Part shown: positions 33,800-42,244 of the stretch, one piece after another | Layout of the letters: every line of letters starts with the position of its first letter | How positions within the stretch are numbered: the first letter of the stretch is position 1 | DNA from: JBOCEF01 sp050586345 | GTDB taxonomy: Bacteria; Pseudomonadota; Alphaproteobacteria; Rhodobacterales; Rhodobacteraceae | Assembly: GCF_050586345.1 (NCBI RefSeq) | Contig: NZ_JBOCEF010000005.1 | Coordinates: 1-64,000, forward strand | DNA length: 64,000 nt | Direction: 5' to 3' | Position numbers and translations under genes: made by a program | The notes under the pieces: model-generated | What the model saw: only the letters and a program-made list of their open reading frames with translations | Databases searched by the model: none | Told to the model about the DNA's origin: nothing

Positions 33800-34380
33800 C
33801 ACTCTACGCTTGTCGCCCGAAACGCCGCGACCGAGACCCTACGCTGTCCGCCCCCTGACGCCGGCGGGATGCTGATACGCCGTCGCACCTGACGCTTGCG
33901 ACCACGCTTCACGCTTGTCCCACCGATACGCGCGGGAACCGACTTCACGCCTGCCGCGCGGCACGTGCGCGGCGGAACTTCACGAACGCGGACCGCGAAC
34001 ACCGTGCGATCCCCTGGTCTTACGCCTGGCCGCGTTGCAACGCCTGCGACCGGAACACTCACGCTTGCCGGATCAACGCGCCCGGCGCCTTCACTTTACG
34101 CGCGCCGGGTCCCACGAGCCCCGGCTGGAACACTTCACTCGACGCCTGCCGGATCGAACGTCGCCGGCATCTTCCCTCACGCGGGTCGGACCAGACGCAT
34201 CCGACTTGCACTCTCGACGCTGGCCGGATCAGACGCGCCCGGCCGTTTCACTCTACGCTTGCCGTCCCTTGACGCGGGCGGCGCACCTTACGCTCTGCAC
34301 TCGACGCTGCGGGCCACGCGGCCCTTGCTTCCCCTTCGGCCGAACATGGCCTGTGACGCAGGGGCACGCACTTACGCTCG
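33800..34380. repeat. Degenerate tandem array, period about 38 bp
   Basis: About 14 diverged units. The recurring core ACGCTTG/ACGCCTG/ACGCTGG starts at 33806, 33841, 33892, 33911, 33947, 34022, 34061, 34142, 34217 and 34255, with weaker ACGC cores at 33986, 34098, 34179 and 34290 filling the 35-44 base rhythm. A second ACG lies 15-18 bases after most cores. Many cores are preceded by TTCACTCT- or CACTC-like sequence. The strand is pyrimidine-rich and visibly less GC-rich than its surroundings. Units are too diverged, and lack constant repeats, for CRISPR. The period is not a multiple of three, and no open frame has a ribosome site or domain. It fills the gap between convergent genes. Confidence 0.7.
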
Positions 34381-34717
34381 CTCACATCCGCCGGGTCCCT
34401 GATACACATCGGGTCTCGGCGCTTCCGGGCTTCGGCGGCCGACGCGGCCGTTTCGGTCCGGATCCGGAGAGGCGGCTGACTGCGCCGCGCCTCCGGGGCC
34501 AGGGTCTGCGGTGGGTGGTGGATACGTCCGCGTCTCCTGTGGGGAGACAATGGCCCCGGGCCGGTATTCCGCGGGTTAATGTGGGGGGATTATCGCGGTG
34601 AAAGCGGCGTTTACCCCGATTTCGACCCCCTTTCGGGGCGTTCCACAGTCTTGCGGTGGTTAAAGCCCGTATACAGGAGTTAAGATCCGGTGGCTTTTCC
34701 GGCCTGCCTGCGGAAAC

Positions 34718-34735
34718 GCTGAAGGGGCCTTCAGC
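34718..34735 (-). terminator. Hairpin at the end of the flavin reductase gene
   Basis: GCTGAAGG-GG-CCTTCAGC forms a compact palindrome 10 bases beyond the flavin reductase stop. The preceding stretch 34560-34700 is relatively AT-rich. A second weaker TTTCCG/CGGAAA pair lies next to it. Confidence 0.45.
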
Positions 34736-34745
34736 GACACTGGAC

Positions 34746-35387
34746 TCAAGAGCCCAGCGCCTCGCGATCTCCGCCCTTGGGGCGAGTCATCTGGAACAGC
34801 GAATCGACCGAAAGGTAATCGCGGTAGCCGCAGCGGGCGATCAAGCGCGCCTTGGCGATGTCGAACATCCCGTCGGTCAGGGCGTCGTCGCGAATGTGCA
34901 CGGCGACCACCCGCCCGATCACCATCCGGTTCGGCAGGCCGGCCGCGGACGCGGGCAGCTCGACGATCCGGTCGAGCACGCATTCCAGCGCCGCGGGGGC
35001 GGCGGCGACGCGCGGGGGGCGCACCTCGAGGCTCCCGGCCTTCTCGAGCCCCGCCAGCTCGAACTCGTCCTCCTCGGCCGCGTAGCCGCCCGAGGACACG
35101 TTCATCGCGTCGCGCAGCGCCCAGTCGGCGGCGTTGACGACGAACTCGCCCGTCGCCTCGATGTTGGAGACGGAGTCCTTCGCCTCGTCCCGGCCCACCT
35201 TTCGCCCGAGCGAGGAGAACATGACCATCGGCGGGTCGTCGGCGATGCCGTTGAAGAAGGAATAGGGCGCGAGGTTGACCCGCCCGGCGGCGTCGACCGA
35301 GGAGATCCAGCCGATCGGGCGCGGGGCGACGATGGCCTTGAACGGGTTGTGGGGCAGGGGATGGCCGTCGGCGATGCGGTAGTGCAC
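34746..35387 (-). CDS. Flavin reductase family protein
   Basis: 213 residues from a GTG at 35387, preceded by AGGAGA at eight bases; upstream codons are Pro/Arg-rich and unsupported. The FMN-binding split barrel shows IVAPRPIGWISSVDAAGRVNLAPYSFFNGIADDPPMVMFS and the GEFVVNAAD segment. The protein is the DIM6/NTAB-type flavin reductase, supplying reduced flavin to a partner monooxygenase or acting as an NAD(P)H:flavin oxidoreductase. No partner oxygenase lies nearby. Confidence 0.88.
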   Translation of the reverse strand: MHYRIADGHPLPHNPFKAIVAPRPIGWISSVDAAGRVNLAPYSFFNGIADDPPMVMFSSLGRKVGRDEAKDSVSNIEATGEFVVNAADWALRDAMNVSSGGYAAEEDEFELAGLEKAGSLEVRPPRVAAAPAALECVLDRIVELPASAAGLPNRMVIGRVVAVHIRDDALTDGMFDIAKARLIARCGYRDYLSVDSLFQMTRPKGGDREALGS

Positions 35388-35520
35388 GGGGGAAGTCTCC
35401 TGTCGGGGCGCCGGGGGCGGGGCGGCCCGCCGGGCCGGCGCCGGGCGATGATGGGGCGCGATGGGTGGGGCGCGGGGGCCGCGCGGCGCGCTCACAGGTA
35501 GCGCGCCCGGGCCGCCGCGG

Positions 35521-35572
35521 CCAGTCGGGGCCGGTCGGGGGCCGGTCGCGGGCCGGTCACGGGGCGGTCGCG
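35521..35572. repeat. Short tandem repeat, 10-11 bp (GGGCCGGTCGC-like)
   Basis: GGTC cores at 35533, 35544, 35555 and 35566 (plus AGTC at 35523) are spaced 11 bases apart in G/C-rich sequence between the divergent flavin reductase and GNAT genes. A minisatellite-like tract; no coding support. Confidence 0.55.
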
Positions 35573-35696
35573 GGGGCGCGATGGGGGGCGCGGCGGAGGG
35601 CGACGGGGGGCGGGCGAGGGCGGCCCTGTGCAAGCGCGGCGCGCTTCGCTAAGACTATGGGCCACCGCGCCGAAGCCAGGAGCCAGCACCCGCCCC

Positions 35697-36335
35697 ATGT
35701 TCCGCATCTACCGTGAGACGCCCGCGGACTGGCACGAGGTCGAGAACCTCTATGACACCGCCTTCGCCCCCGGCCGCACCGCGCTCAGCTCCTACCGGCT
35801 GCGCGACGGGGTGGACCCGGTGGCCGAGCTGTGCCTGCTGATGCGCGACGAATACGACGCCGTGGCGGGGGCGATCCGCTACTGGCCGATCCGCATCGCC
35901 CCGCCGCCCGGGGCGGAGGAGGACGGGCGCGGCGCAGGGGCCGCCGGGGACGCGGACGCCGCCGCCGAGGGCGCCGCCGCAGGGGACGCGGACCCGCCCG
36001 CCGCCCGCCCCGCCCCGCCGCCGCCCGTCCCGGACGCGCCGGGCCCGGGCGTCCCGGCGCTGCTGCTCGGACCCGTGGCGGTCCACCCGACCCGGCATGG
36101 CGAGGGGCTGGGCGGCCTCTTGATGATGGAATCGCTCGACCGCGCGCGCGAGGCGGGCTGGACCCGCGTGGTGCTGGTGGGGGACGAGCCCTATTACCGC
36201 CGCTTCGGCTTTCGCCGCGACCTGGCGCTTGGGGTGGAGTTCCCGCCCCCGACCAACCCCGACCGCATCCTGGCGCGCGAGCTTCAGGACGGCGCCATGG
36301 ACGGCGTCGCGGGGCTGGTCCAGCGCTGGGGATGA
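35697..36335 (+). CDS. GNAT family N-acetyltransferase with a low-complexity insert
   Basis: 212 residues from MFRIYRETPADW. N-terminal beta-alpha elements (1-68) are followed by an Ala/Gly/Asp/Pro-rich insert (about 69-119), then the acetyl-CoA motif LLLGPVAVHPTRHGEGLGGLLM (RHGEGLG) and the closing FGFRRDLALGVEFP. The YhbS-like subgroup is the nearest resemblance; substrate unknown. The insert falls between strands beta3 and beta4, and orthologues normally have a short loop there. Confidence 0.85.
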   Translation: MFRIYRETPADWHEVENLYDTAFAPGRTALSSYRLRDGVDPVAELCLLMRDEYDAVAGAIRYWPIRIAPPPGAEEDGRGAGAAGDADAAAEGAAAGDADPPAARPAPPPPVPDAPGPGVPALLLGPVAVHPTRHGEGLGGLLMMESLDRAREAGWTRVVLVGDEPYYRRFGFRRDLALGVEFPPPTNPDRILARELQDGAMDGVAGLVQRWG

Positions 36336-36533
36336 GGGGCCGCCGGTGCGCCGCGCCGCCCGCCGCCCCCGGATGCGCGCCCCGGGGCGGGACCGCGTGC
36401 GGGGGGCCGTCCAGCGCCCCGTGCCCCGTCCAGTGCCCAGTCCCGTGCCGCGTCCCGTGCCGCGCGCCCTGCCGCGCCCCGTGCGGCCCGGCGCGATCCG
36501 GGCGGCCCTCGTGATGCGTCCCGGGGCGCCGGC

Positions 36534-36642
36534 CCGGGCCTGTCCTGCTTGCGGGGCCGCCCGGGTCCGTCCCGCTTGCGGAGCCGCCCGGGCCTGTCCT
36601 GCTTGCGGGGCCGGCCGGCCCCGGTCCGCTTGCGGGGCCGCG
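36534..36642. repeat. 27-bp tandem repeat, four units
   Basis: GCTTGCGG cores start at 36547, 36574, 36601 and 36628, exactly 27 bases apart. The unit is GCCCGGGCCTGTCCTGCTTG plus CGGGGCC, with the last unit degenerate. It lies between the GNAT and mprF genes. The period is a multiple of three, but no frame through it has a start with a ribosome site. A shorter CCCGTGCCGCG-type repeat precedes it (36420-36485). Confidence 0.75.
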
Positions 36643-36679
36643 CGGCCCGCCGGGCCGGTTTCAAGGAGGCGCCGCGGCC

Positions 36680-39445
36680 ATGCCCGACCCCATGCAGCAC
36701 TCCGCTGACCCGGGACCTCCCGGCGCTCCCCCCGGCGGCCCTCCCGGCGGCCCGCCCGTCGGTCTCGTCGAACGCCTCGAGGACGCGCCTGCCGCGCCGC
36801 AGCCGCGGGGCCCGGCGGGGCGGCTGCGCGCCGCCGCGCCCTACGCGCTGGCGCTGGGTCTGTTCGCGCTCGGGGCCTACGCGCTCTGGCGCCTGCTCGC
36901 GCCCGTCGACATCCAGGCGGTGGCGGCGCAGATCCGCGGCACGTCGCCGGCGGTGATCGCCGCCGCCCTCGTCTCGACCTTCGCGGGCTACACGTGCCTC
37001 GCCGCCTATGACTGGTCGGCGCTGCGCCATATCGGCAAGCCGCTGCCGCCGCCCGTGGCGATGAGCGGGGGCTTCCTCGCCTACGCCTTCGGCAACACGG
37101 TCGGGCTGAACGCGGTGTCCGGCGGCGCGGTGCGCTGGCGGCTCTACGCGGGGCTCGGGCTCGACGGGTTCGACGTGGCGGCTGTGTCGACCTTCGCGGC
37201 GATGGCCTTCGGGGTGGCGGCGACGCTGGTGGGGCTCGGGGCGCTGGCGATCCATCCCGGCGCGCTGGCCGCCGTGCTGCCCTTCGGGCCCGGGACCACG
37301 CGCCTCGTCGCGTGCCTCGGGCTCGCCGCGGTGGCCGCGCCGGTGCTCTGGGCCTCGCTGACCGGGCGGCGGCTGACGGTCGGGCGCTTCTCGCTCCTGG
37401 CCCCGACGCCGCGGCTGCTGGCCACGCAGCTGGCGATCAGCCTCGGGGACATCTGCTTCTCGGCGCTCACGCTCTACCTGCTGCTGCCCGCGGGGGCGCC
37501 GGATTTCGCCACCTTCCTCGCGGTCTTCGCCGCCGCGACCATGGCGGGGGTGATCAGCCACGTCCCGGGCGGGGTGGGGGTGTTCGAGACGGTGGTCATC
37601 GCCGCCTTCCCGCCCGGATCGGCGGTCGAGCAGATCGCCGCCGCGCTGCTGCTCTATCGCCTCGTCTATTACCTCGCGCCCTTCGCCGTCGCCCTTGCGG
37701 CGATGTCGGGCTTCGAGGCCTGGCGGTCCTTCGGCGGCCGGGCGGCGGGGGGCGCCGCGGGGCGGGTCTTCGCGATCCTCTCGCCCGCCTTCCGCGCCCT
37801 CGCCCCGGCGGCGCCGTTCCTGCTTGCGGTCATGGTGTTCGGCTCGGGGCTGTGGATGTCGCTCTCGGCGCTGCTGCCGCCGGTGACCGAGGCGGCCGAG
37901 ACCGCCGAGGCGCTGTTCCCGCTCGCCTTCCTCGAGGGCTCGGTCCTGTTGCAGAGCGCGCTCGGCGCGCTGCTCATCGTGCTGTCCTCGGGGCTGGCGC
38001 GGCGCAGCGCGGGGGCGTTGTGGCTGAGCGTCCTCGCCATGGCGGTCGGCGCCGCCGTGGCGCTGGTCCAGGGGGTCGAGCCGGGGCAGGCCGCGACCCT
38101 GGTCCTGGGGATGGCGCTGCTCTGGCCCTTCCGCGGCGCGTTCCGCCGCCGCTCGGTGCTGACCCATGCCGCCTTCAGCCCGTCCTGGGCGGCGCTGTCG
38201 CTGGCGGGGATCGCGGCGGTGGGGTTCGTGCTGTTCTTCGCGCACAAGAGCACGCCCTACGCGCACGAACTGTGGTGGCAGTTCGCGCGGGACGAGGCCG
38301 CGCCGCGGGCGCTGCGCGCGGGGCTGCTGGTCAGCCTCGCGGTCGGGGCGGGGGCGCTGCTGCTGCTGCTGCGCGCGCCGCGGCTGCGCCCGGCGCGGCC
38401 CGGCCCGGCCGGGCTGGCGGCGGCCGCGTCGGTCCTGCGCCGGGGCGCCGCGCCCGACGCGGGTTTCGCGCTGACCGGGGACAAGGCGCTGATGTTCAGC
38501 GAGGCGCGCGACGCCTTCGTGATGTTCGACGTCTCGGGCGGGTCCTGGATCGCGCTCGGCGGCCCGGTCGGCCCCGTGGGCGCGGCCGAGGACGTGGCCT
38601 TCGACTTCGTCGAGGAGGCCCGCCGCGCCGGCGCCCGCCCGGTGTTCTACGACGTGGACGAGGGCCAGGCGCCGGTGATGCTCGACCTCGGGATGCAGCT
38701 GCACCGGATGGGCGAGGAGGCGGTGGTGGACCTGGCGCGCTTCTCGCCGGAGGGCCCGGGCCGCGACGCGCTGCGCGGCGCCCATGCCCGGGCCGCGCGC
38801 GCCGGGCTGGCGTTCGAGCTGCACGGCCCGCCGCACGCCCCCGCGCTGCTCGATGCGCTGGCGGAGATCTCGGACGCCTGGCTCGCCGCGCGCGGCAGGG
38901 GCGAGAAAGGGTTCTCGGCCGGCCGGTTCGACCCGGCCTGGCTGAACCGCTGGCCGCTGGCCGTGGTGCGGCGCGCGGGGCGCCCGGTCGGCTTCGCCGT
39001 GGTGATGACGGCGGCGGACGGGGCGGGGGCGGAGGGCGCCGCGGCGGGGATCGACCTGGCGCGGCTGGCGCAGGATGCGCCCGAGGGGACGATGGCGTTC
39101 CTGTTCGCCGGGGCGATGCTGCAGATGAAGGCGCGCGGGGCGCGGCGGTTCAGCCTCGGGACCGCGCCGCTTCCGGGGCTGGGCGCCGCGCGGGGCGGGC
39201 GGCCCTGGGCGCGGTTCGGCGCGGTGATCTTCCGCCATGGCGGGAGCTTCGGCGGCTTCGAGGAGCTGCGCGCCTTCAAGGAGAGCTTCGCGCCGGAATG
39301 GCGCCCGCGCTGGCTGGCCACCCCCTCGGGGGCGTCGCCGCTGCTGCCGATGGCGGATGCCGCGCGGCTGGTCTCGGGGCGCGCGGGGCTGGGCGGGGCG
39401 GGCGGGGACGCGCCCGGCGGGTCCGGCGGGTCCCCGGGGGGCTGA
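36680..39445 (+). CDS. mprF: Bifunctional lysylphosphatidylglycerol flippase/synthetase MprF
   Basis: 921 residues, start after AAGGAGG. A Pro/Gly-rich cytosolic arm (1-45) leads into about 13-14 membrane helices (about 50-570). The flippase part contains AYAFGNTVGLNAVSGGAVRWRLY and GVISHVPGGVGVFETV. The C-terminal DUF2156 synthase domain (about 590-880) transfers an aminoacyl group from tRNA to phosphatidylglycerol: GGSWIALGGPVG, FYDVDEGQAPVMLDLG, EKGFSAGRFD and GARRFSLGTAPLPGLG. The product changes surface charge and resistance to cationic peptides. Which amino acid is used cannot be told from sequence. Confidence 0.92.
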   Translation: MPDPMQHSADPGPPGAPPGGPPGGPPVGLVERLEDAPAAPQPRGPAGRLRAAAPYALALGLFALGAYALWRLLAPVDIQAVAAQIRGTSPAVIAAALVSTFAGYTCLAAYDWSALRHIGKPLPPPVAMSGGFLAYAFGNTVGLNAVSGGAVRWRLYAGLGLDGFDVAAVSTFAAMAFGVAATLVGLGALAIHPGALAAVLPFGPGTTRLVACLGLAAVAAPVLWASLTGRRLTVGRFSLLAPTPRLLATQLAISLGDICFSALTLYLLLPAGAPDFATFLAVFAAATMAGVISHVPGGVGVFETVVIAAFPPGSAVEQIAAALLLYRLVYYLAPFAVALAAMSGFEAWRSFGGRAAGGAAGRVFAILSPAFRALAPAAPFLLAVMVFGSGLWMSLSALLPPVTEAAETAEALFPLAFLEGSVLLQSALGALLIVLSSGLARRSAGALWLSVLAMAVGAAVALVQGVEPGQAATLVLGMALLWPFRGAFRRRSVLTHAAFSPSWAALSLAGIAAVGFVLFFAHKSTPYAHELWWQFARDEAAPRALRAGLLVSLAVGAGALLLLLRAPRLRPARPGPAGLAAAASVLRRGAAPDAGFALTGDKALMFSEARDAFVMFDVSGGSWIALGGPVGPVGAAEDVAFDFVEEARRAGARPVFYDVDEGQAPVMLDLGMQLHRMGEEAVVDLARFSPEGPGRDALRGAHARAARAGLAFELHGPPHAPALLDALAEISDAWLAARGRGEKGFSAGRFDPAWLNRWPLAVVRRAGRPVGFAVVMTAADGAGAEGAAAGIDLARLAQDAPEGTMAFLFAGAMLQMKARGARRFSLGTAPLPGLGAARGGRPWARFGAVIFRHGGSFGGFEELRAFKESFAPEWRPRWLATPSGASPLLPMADAARLVSGRAGLGGAGGDAPGGSGGSPGG

Positions 39446-39517
39446 GACCCGCGGCGGGGCGCCCGCCGGGGCCGCCGCTTCCCCACCCCCGGACCTGCGA
39501 AGGCCCGGACATGCGAA

Positions 39518-39546
39518 CGCCCGGAAGAGGGGCGCTCTTCCGGGCG
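39518..39546. terminator. Convergent hairpin after mprF
   Basis: CGCCCGGAAGAG (39518-39529) pairs perfectly with CTCTTCCGGGCG (39535-39546), loop of five. It lies between mprF and the convergent small gene. Confidence 0.65.
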
Positions 39547-39639
39547 TCGCCGCATCGGCGGTCGGACCTGCGAGGGAAAGGCCCTTGCGCCGCGTCCCGG
39601 GGCTGCGGAGCGCGCCGGGATCTGCGCGGGGGCGGGCGC

Positions 39640-39783
39640 TCAGCGGCCCCGTTTGCCCCCCGGCTTGGTCGCGGGCTTGGGCGCGGGCGCGGCGGCGGCG
39701 CGGGCGCCGGGCGCCTTGGCGGCCATCACACCGGCGACGGTGGTCACGCCCTTGGGTTCTTTCCACTTTTTCTTGCTGGTCAT
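39640..39783 (-). CDS. 47-residue basic protein
   Basis: An open frame below common length cut-offs: starts MTSKKKWKEPKGVTTVAGVM, continues AAKAPGARAAAAPAPKP and ends ATKPGGKRGR. ATG is preceded by AAGGA. Lys/Ala/Pro-rich composition resembles short nucleic-acid-binding or histone-H1-like tails. It lies alone between terminators that suit a monocistronic gene. No family recognised. Confidence 0.55.
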   Translation of the reverse strand: MTSKKKWKEPKGVTTVAGVMAAKAPGARAAAAPAPKPATKPGGKRGR

Positions 39784-39962
39784 GGCGGGGATCCTTGCAT
39801 CCCGAAGCGCGCCGACTCTCCCGGCGCAGGGATGAATCTGCGCCTCTCCGGGGCGTTCGGGAAGGGGTCCGCGGGCCCTGCCGCGAAGAATATCTTCCAG
39901 CCTGATCGCGACGCCTGAAACCGGCGCGGGCGGCCCGGAAAACCGAAGGCGGGAAAACAGAA

Positions 39963-39995
39963 GGGGCGGGAGGGGGATCCGCCCCCTCCCGCCCC
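39963..39995 (-). terminator. Rho-independent terminator of the moxR operon
   Basis: GGGGCGGGAGGGGG (39963-39976) and its exact complement (39982-39995), loop of five, followed on the minus strand by TTCTGTTTT. It lies 26 bases after the last stop codon of the operon. Confidence 0.8.
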
Positions 39996-40021
39996 CGATG
40001 TTCCCGCGCCGCGGGGGCGCG

Positions 40022-42115
40022 TCAGCGCCCCTCGACCCGCCAGGCCCCGACGGTCAGCAGCCCCGCCAGCGCCAGCATCAGCCAGCCCGGCGCCAGCGGC
40101 GTCAGCGACACGTCGCGCACGGCATAGGCCTCGCGCCGCGCAAGGCCGATCCAGCCGCGGCCCGCCGACACCCTCTCCTCGCGCACCCGGCGCAGGTCCG
40201 GCGCGGCGCCGTCCGCGCCCAGCCGCAGCGCGCCGCCGCCGGTCGCGTCCACCGCGGCCTCCAAGGGCGCGGCGGAGCTGATCGGGTTCTCGAACTCCTT
40301 CGGCGCGGGCGGACCCACCGCCGCCACCGCCTCGAGCGTGCCGTCCGAGAGCCGCCACAGGCCCTGCTCGCGCGCCTCGAACTCCGCCGTCCAGCGGCCC
40401 GGCGCGGTTTCCTCGTACACGGCCGTCACCAGCGCGCCCGAGGGCGCGGCGGCGGTCACCTGCGTGGGCCGCGCGCTCAGCGAGCGGCGCGAGACGCGGA
40501 CCCGGTCGCCCGAGACCTCGGCGGTCAGCGCCTCTTCCTCCAGCTCCGGCTCCTTCATCAGCCAGTGCGCGAGGCGGCGCAGCAGCTCGGCCTGCGGCCC
40601 GCCCCCCTCGTAGCCGCGCGACCACAGCCAGGCGTGGTCCGAGGCGAGGGCGGCCACCCGCCCCTCGCCCACCCGGTCGAGGATCAGCAGCGGCGCGCCC
40701 GCGCCCTGCATCACCGCCTCGCCCGAGGCGCGTTCCATCTGCACCATGCGGAACCAGCGGCCCCAGGGGGCCTCGCCCTCGGGCAGGTCCTCGGGGAGCA
40801 AGCCGGCGGTGACGGGGTGCTTCAGGCCCACCTCGGTGATCTCGGGCAGGAAGCCGCGCTCGATCACCCGCGGGGTGGGGGCGCCGGGCAGGATGGTCTG
40901 CAGCGGCGTGCGCCAGAGCGATTCCACGCCTGCGAAGGCGGGCCCCGAGGCGACCAGCACCGCGCCGCCATTCTCCACGTACCGCGCCACGTTGCGGATA
41001 TAGGCGTCGGGCAGCACGCCGCGGCGGCGGTAGCGGTCGAAGATGATCAGGTCGAACTCGTCGATCTTCTCCATGAACAGCTCCCGCGTCGGGAAGGAGA
41101 TGAGCGAGAGTTCGAACACCGGCACCCCGTCCTGCTTGGTCGGGGGCCGCAGGATGGTGAAGTGGACGAGGTCGACGGACGGGTCGGCCTTCAGAAGGTT
41201 GCGCCAGGTGCGCTCCCCGGGATGCGGCTCGCCCGAGACCAGCAGCACGCGCAGCCGGTCGCGCACGCCGTTGATGGTGAAGACGGCGGCGTTGTTGCGG
41301 TCGGTCAGCTCGCCCTCGGCGGCGGGGATGGACAGCGAGACGACGTTCGCGCCCCCATGCTCCACCGGCAGGGCCAGCGTCACCTGGCGGCCCACGGGGA
41401 TGGGCTGCGACAGGGCCAGCTTGCCGTCCACCTGGATGTCGACGCGGGCCGAGCCGGAGACCTCGGGCGGCGCCTCGCCCAGCGCCTCGACCCGGAACTG
41501 CAGCTGCACGGTGTCGCCGACCAGCCCGAAGGCGGGGGCGGTTTCGAGCACCAGGCGCCGGTCCCACTCGTCCGCGCGGCCCGTCAGCAGGACATGGACC
41601 GGGGCGGGGAAGCCGTCGAACCGCTCGGAATCGTGGGCGCGGCCGTCGGTCACCAGGATCGCCCCGGCGATGCGGTCGGGCGCGACCTCGGCCGAGGCGG
41701 CCTCGAGCGCGGCGACCAGCTGCGTGCCCTTGTCGGCGCCGCGGGCCCCCTCGGGGGCGTCGCGCACCGTCACCAGCCGCCATTCGAGCGGCGCGGTCGG
41801 ATCGGCCCCGAGGGCGGCGAGTTCCTCGGACAGTTCCCCGGCCGCGGCCTGGGCCTGCAAGTCGCGCCCGTTGATGCGGTTCGACGCGCTTTCATCCACC
41901 ACCAGGAAGGCGACGTCGGGCAGGGGGTCGCGGATCTCCTGCTTCAGGGACGGGCCGGCCAGGGCGGCGAGGATCGCCAGCGCGGCCAGCGCCCGCAGCC
42001 CCCATCCGGGCGAGCCGCGCCACAGGTGCAGCACGGCGGCCAGCAGCGACAGGGCCGCCAGCACGGCGATCACCGGCAGCGGCAGCAGGGGCGAGAATTC
42101 GAGCGCGGCGCTCAT
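40022..42115 (-). CDS. Membrane protein with glutamine-amidotransferase-like and vWA-type regions
   Basis: 697 residues, start after GAGGAGAG. Two helices at the N-terminus (about 10-55) and one at the C-terminus (about 675-692) anchor a large periplasmic part. It begins with a von Willebrand-like segment (DVAFLVVDESAS...AILVTDGRAHD) and then a class I glutamine-amidotransferase-like fold (LRVLLVSGEPHPGERTWRNLL, FDLIIFDRYRRRGVLP, RYVENGGAVLVASG) without an evident catalytic Cys. This protein type regularly follows moxR-DUF58-DUF4159 in alphaproteobacteria. It probably belongs to a MoxR-type envelope or metallo-chaperone complex. Confidence 0.8.
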   Translation of the reverse strand: MSAALEFSPLLPLPVIAVLAALSLLAAVLHLWRGSPGWGLRALAALAILAALAGPSLKQEIRDPLPDVAFLVVDESASNRINGRDLQAQAAAGELSEELAALGADPTAPLEWRLVTVRDAPEGARGADKGTQLVAALEAASAEVAPDRIAGAILVTDGRAHDSERFDGFPAPVHVLLTGRADEWDRRLVLETAPAFGLVGDTVQLQFRVEALGEAPPEVSGSARVDIQVDGKLALSQPIPVGRQVTLALPVEHGGANVVSLSIPAAEGELTDRNNAAVFTINGVRDRLRVLLVSGEPHPGERTWRNLLKADPSVDLVHFTILRPPTKQDGVPVFELSLISFPTRELFMEKIDEFDLIIFDRYRRRGVLPDAYIRNVARYVENGGAVLVASGPAFAGVESLWRTPLQTILPGAPTPRVIERGFLPEITEVGLKHPVTAGLLPEDLPEGEAPWGRWFRMVQMERASGEAVMQGAGAPLLILDRVGEGRVAALASDHAWLWSRGYEGGGPQAELLRRLAHWLMKEPELEEEALTAEVSGDRVRVSRRSLSARPTQVTAAAPSGALVTAVYEETAPGRWTAEFEAREQGLWRLSDGTLEAVAAVGPPAPKEFENPISSAAPLEAAVDATGGGALRLGADGAAPDLRRVREERVSAGRGWIGLARREAYAVRDVSLTPLAPGWLMLALAGLLTVGAWRVEGR

Positions 42116-42244
42116 GGACTCTCCTCGGGTCGTCGTGGGGCTCCGGCGGGATGGCCGGGGGCGCATCGGGGGCGCACGGGCGCGCGCGCGGGTGAGGCGC
42201 GCGCCGGGGCGTGTCGCGGGGACCGGCGCGCGGCCCCCGCGTGT

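Noticed and set aside
33800..34380. CRISPR array
   Set aside because: Period of about 38 bp is suggestive, but no constant repeat alternates with unique spacers; every unit is diverged and no cas gene is nearby.
33896..34601. Repeat-protein gene over the 38-bp array
   Set aside because: Frames on both strands are Arg/Pro-rich, the period is not a multiple of three so the frame drifts, and no ribosome site was seen.
36229..36708. Cys-rich ACPACGA repeat peptide over the 27-bp repeat
   Set aside because: In a frame overlapping the GNAT gene without its own ribosome site; the repeat is better treated as non-coding.
36284..39766. 1160-codon minus-strand frame over mprF
   Set aside because: Shadow of mprF; Arg/Gly/Gln-rich with no family features.
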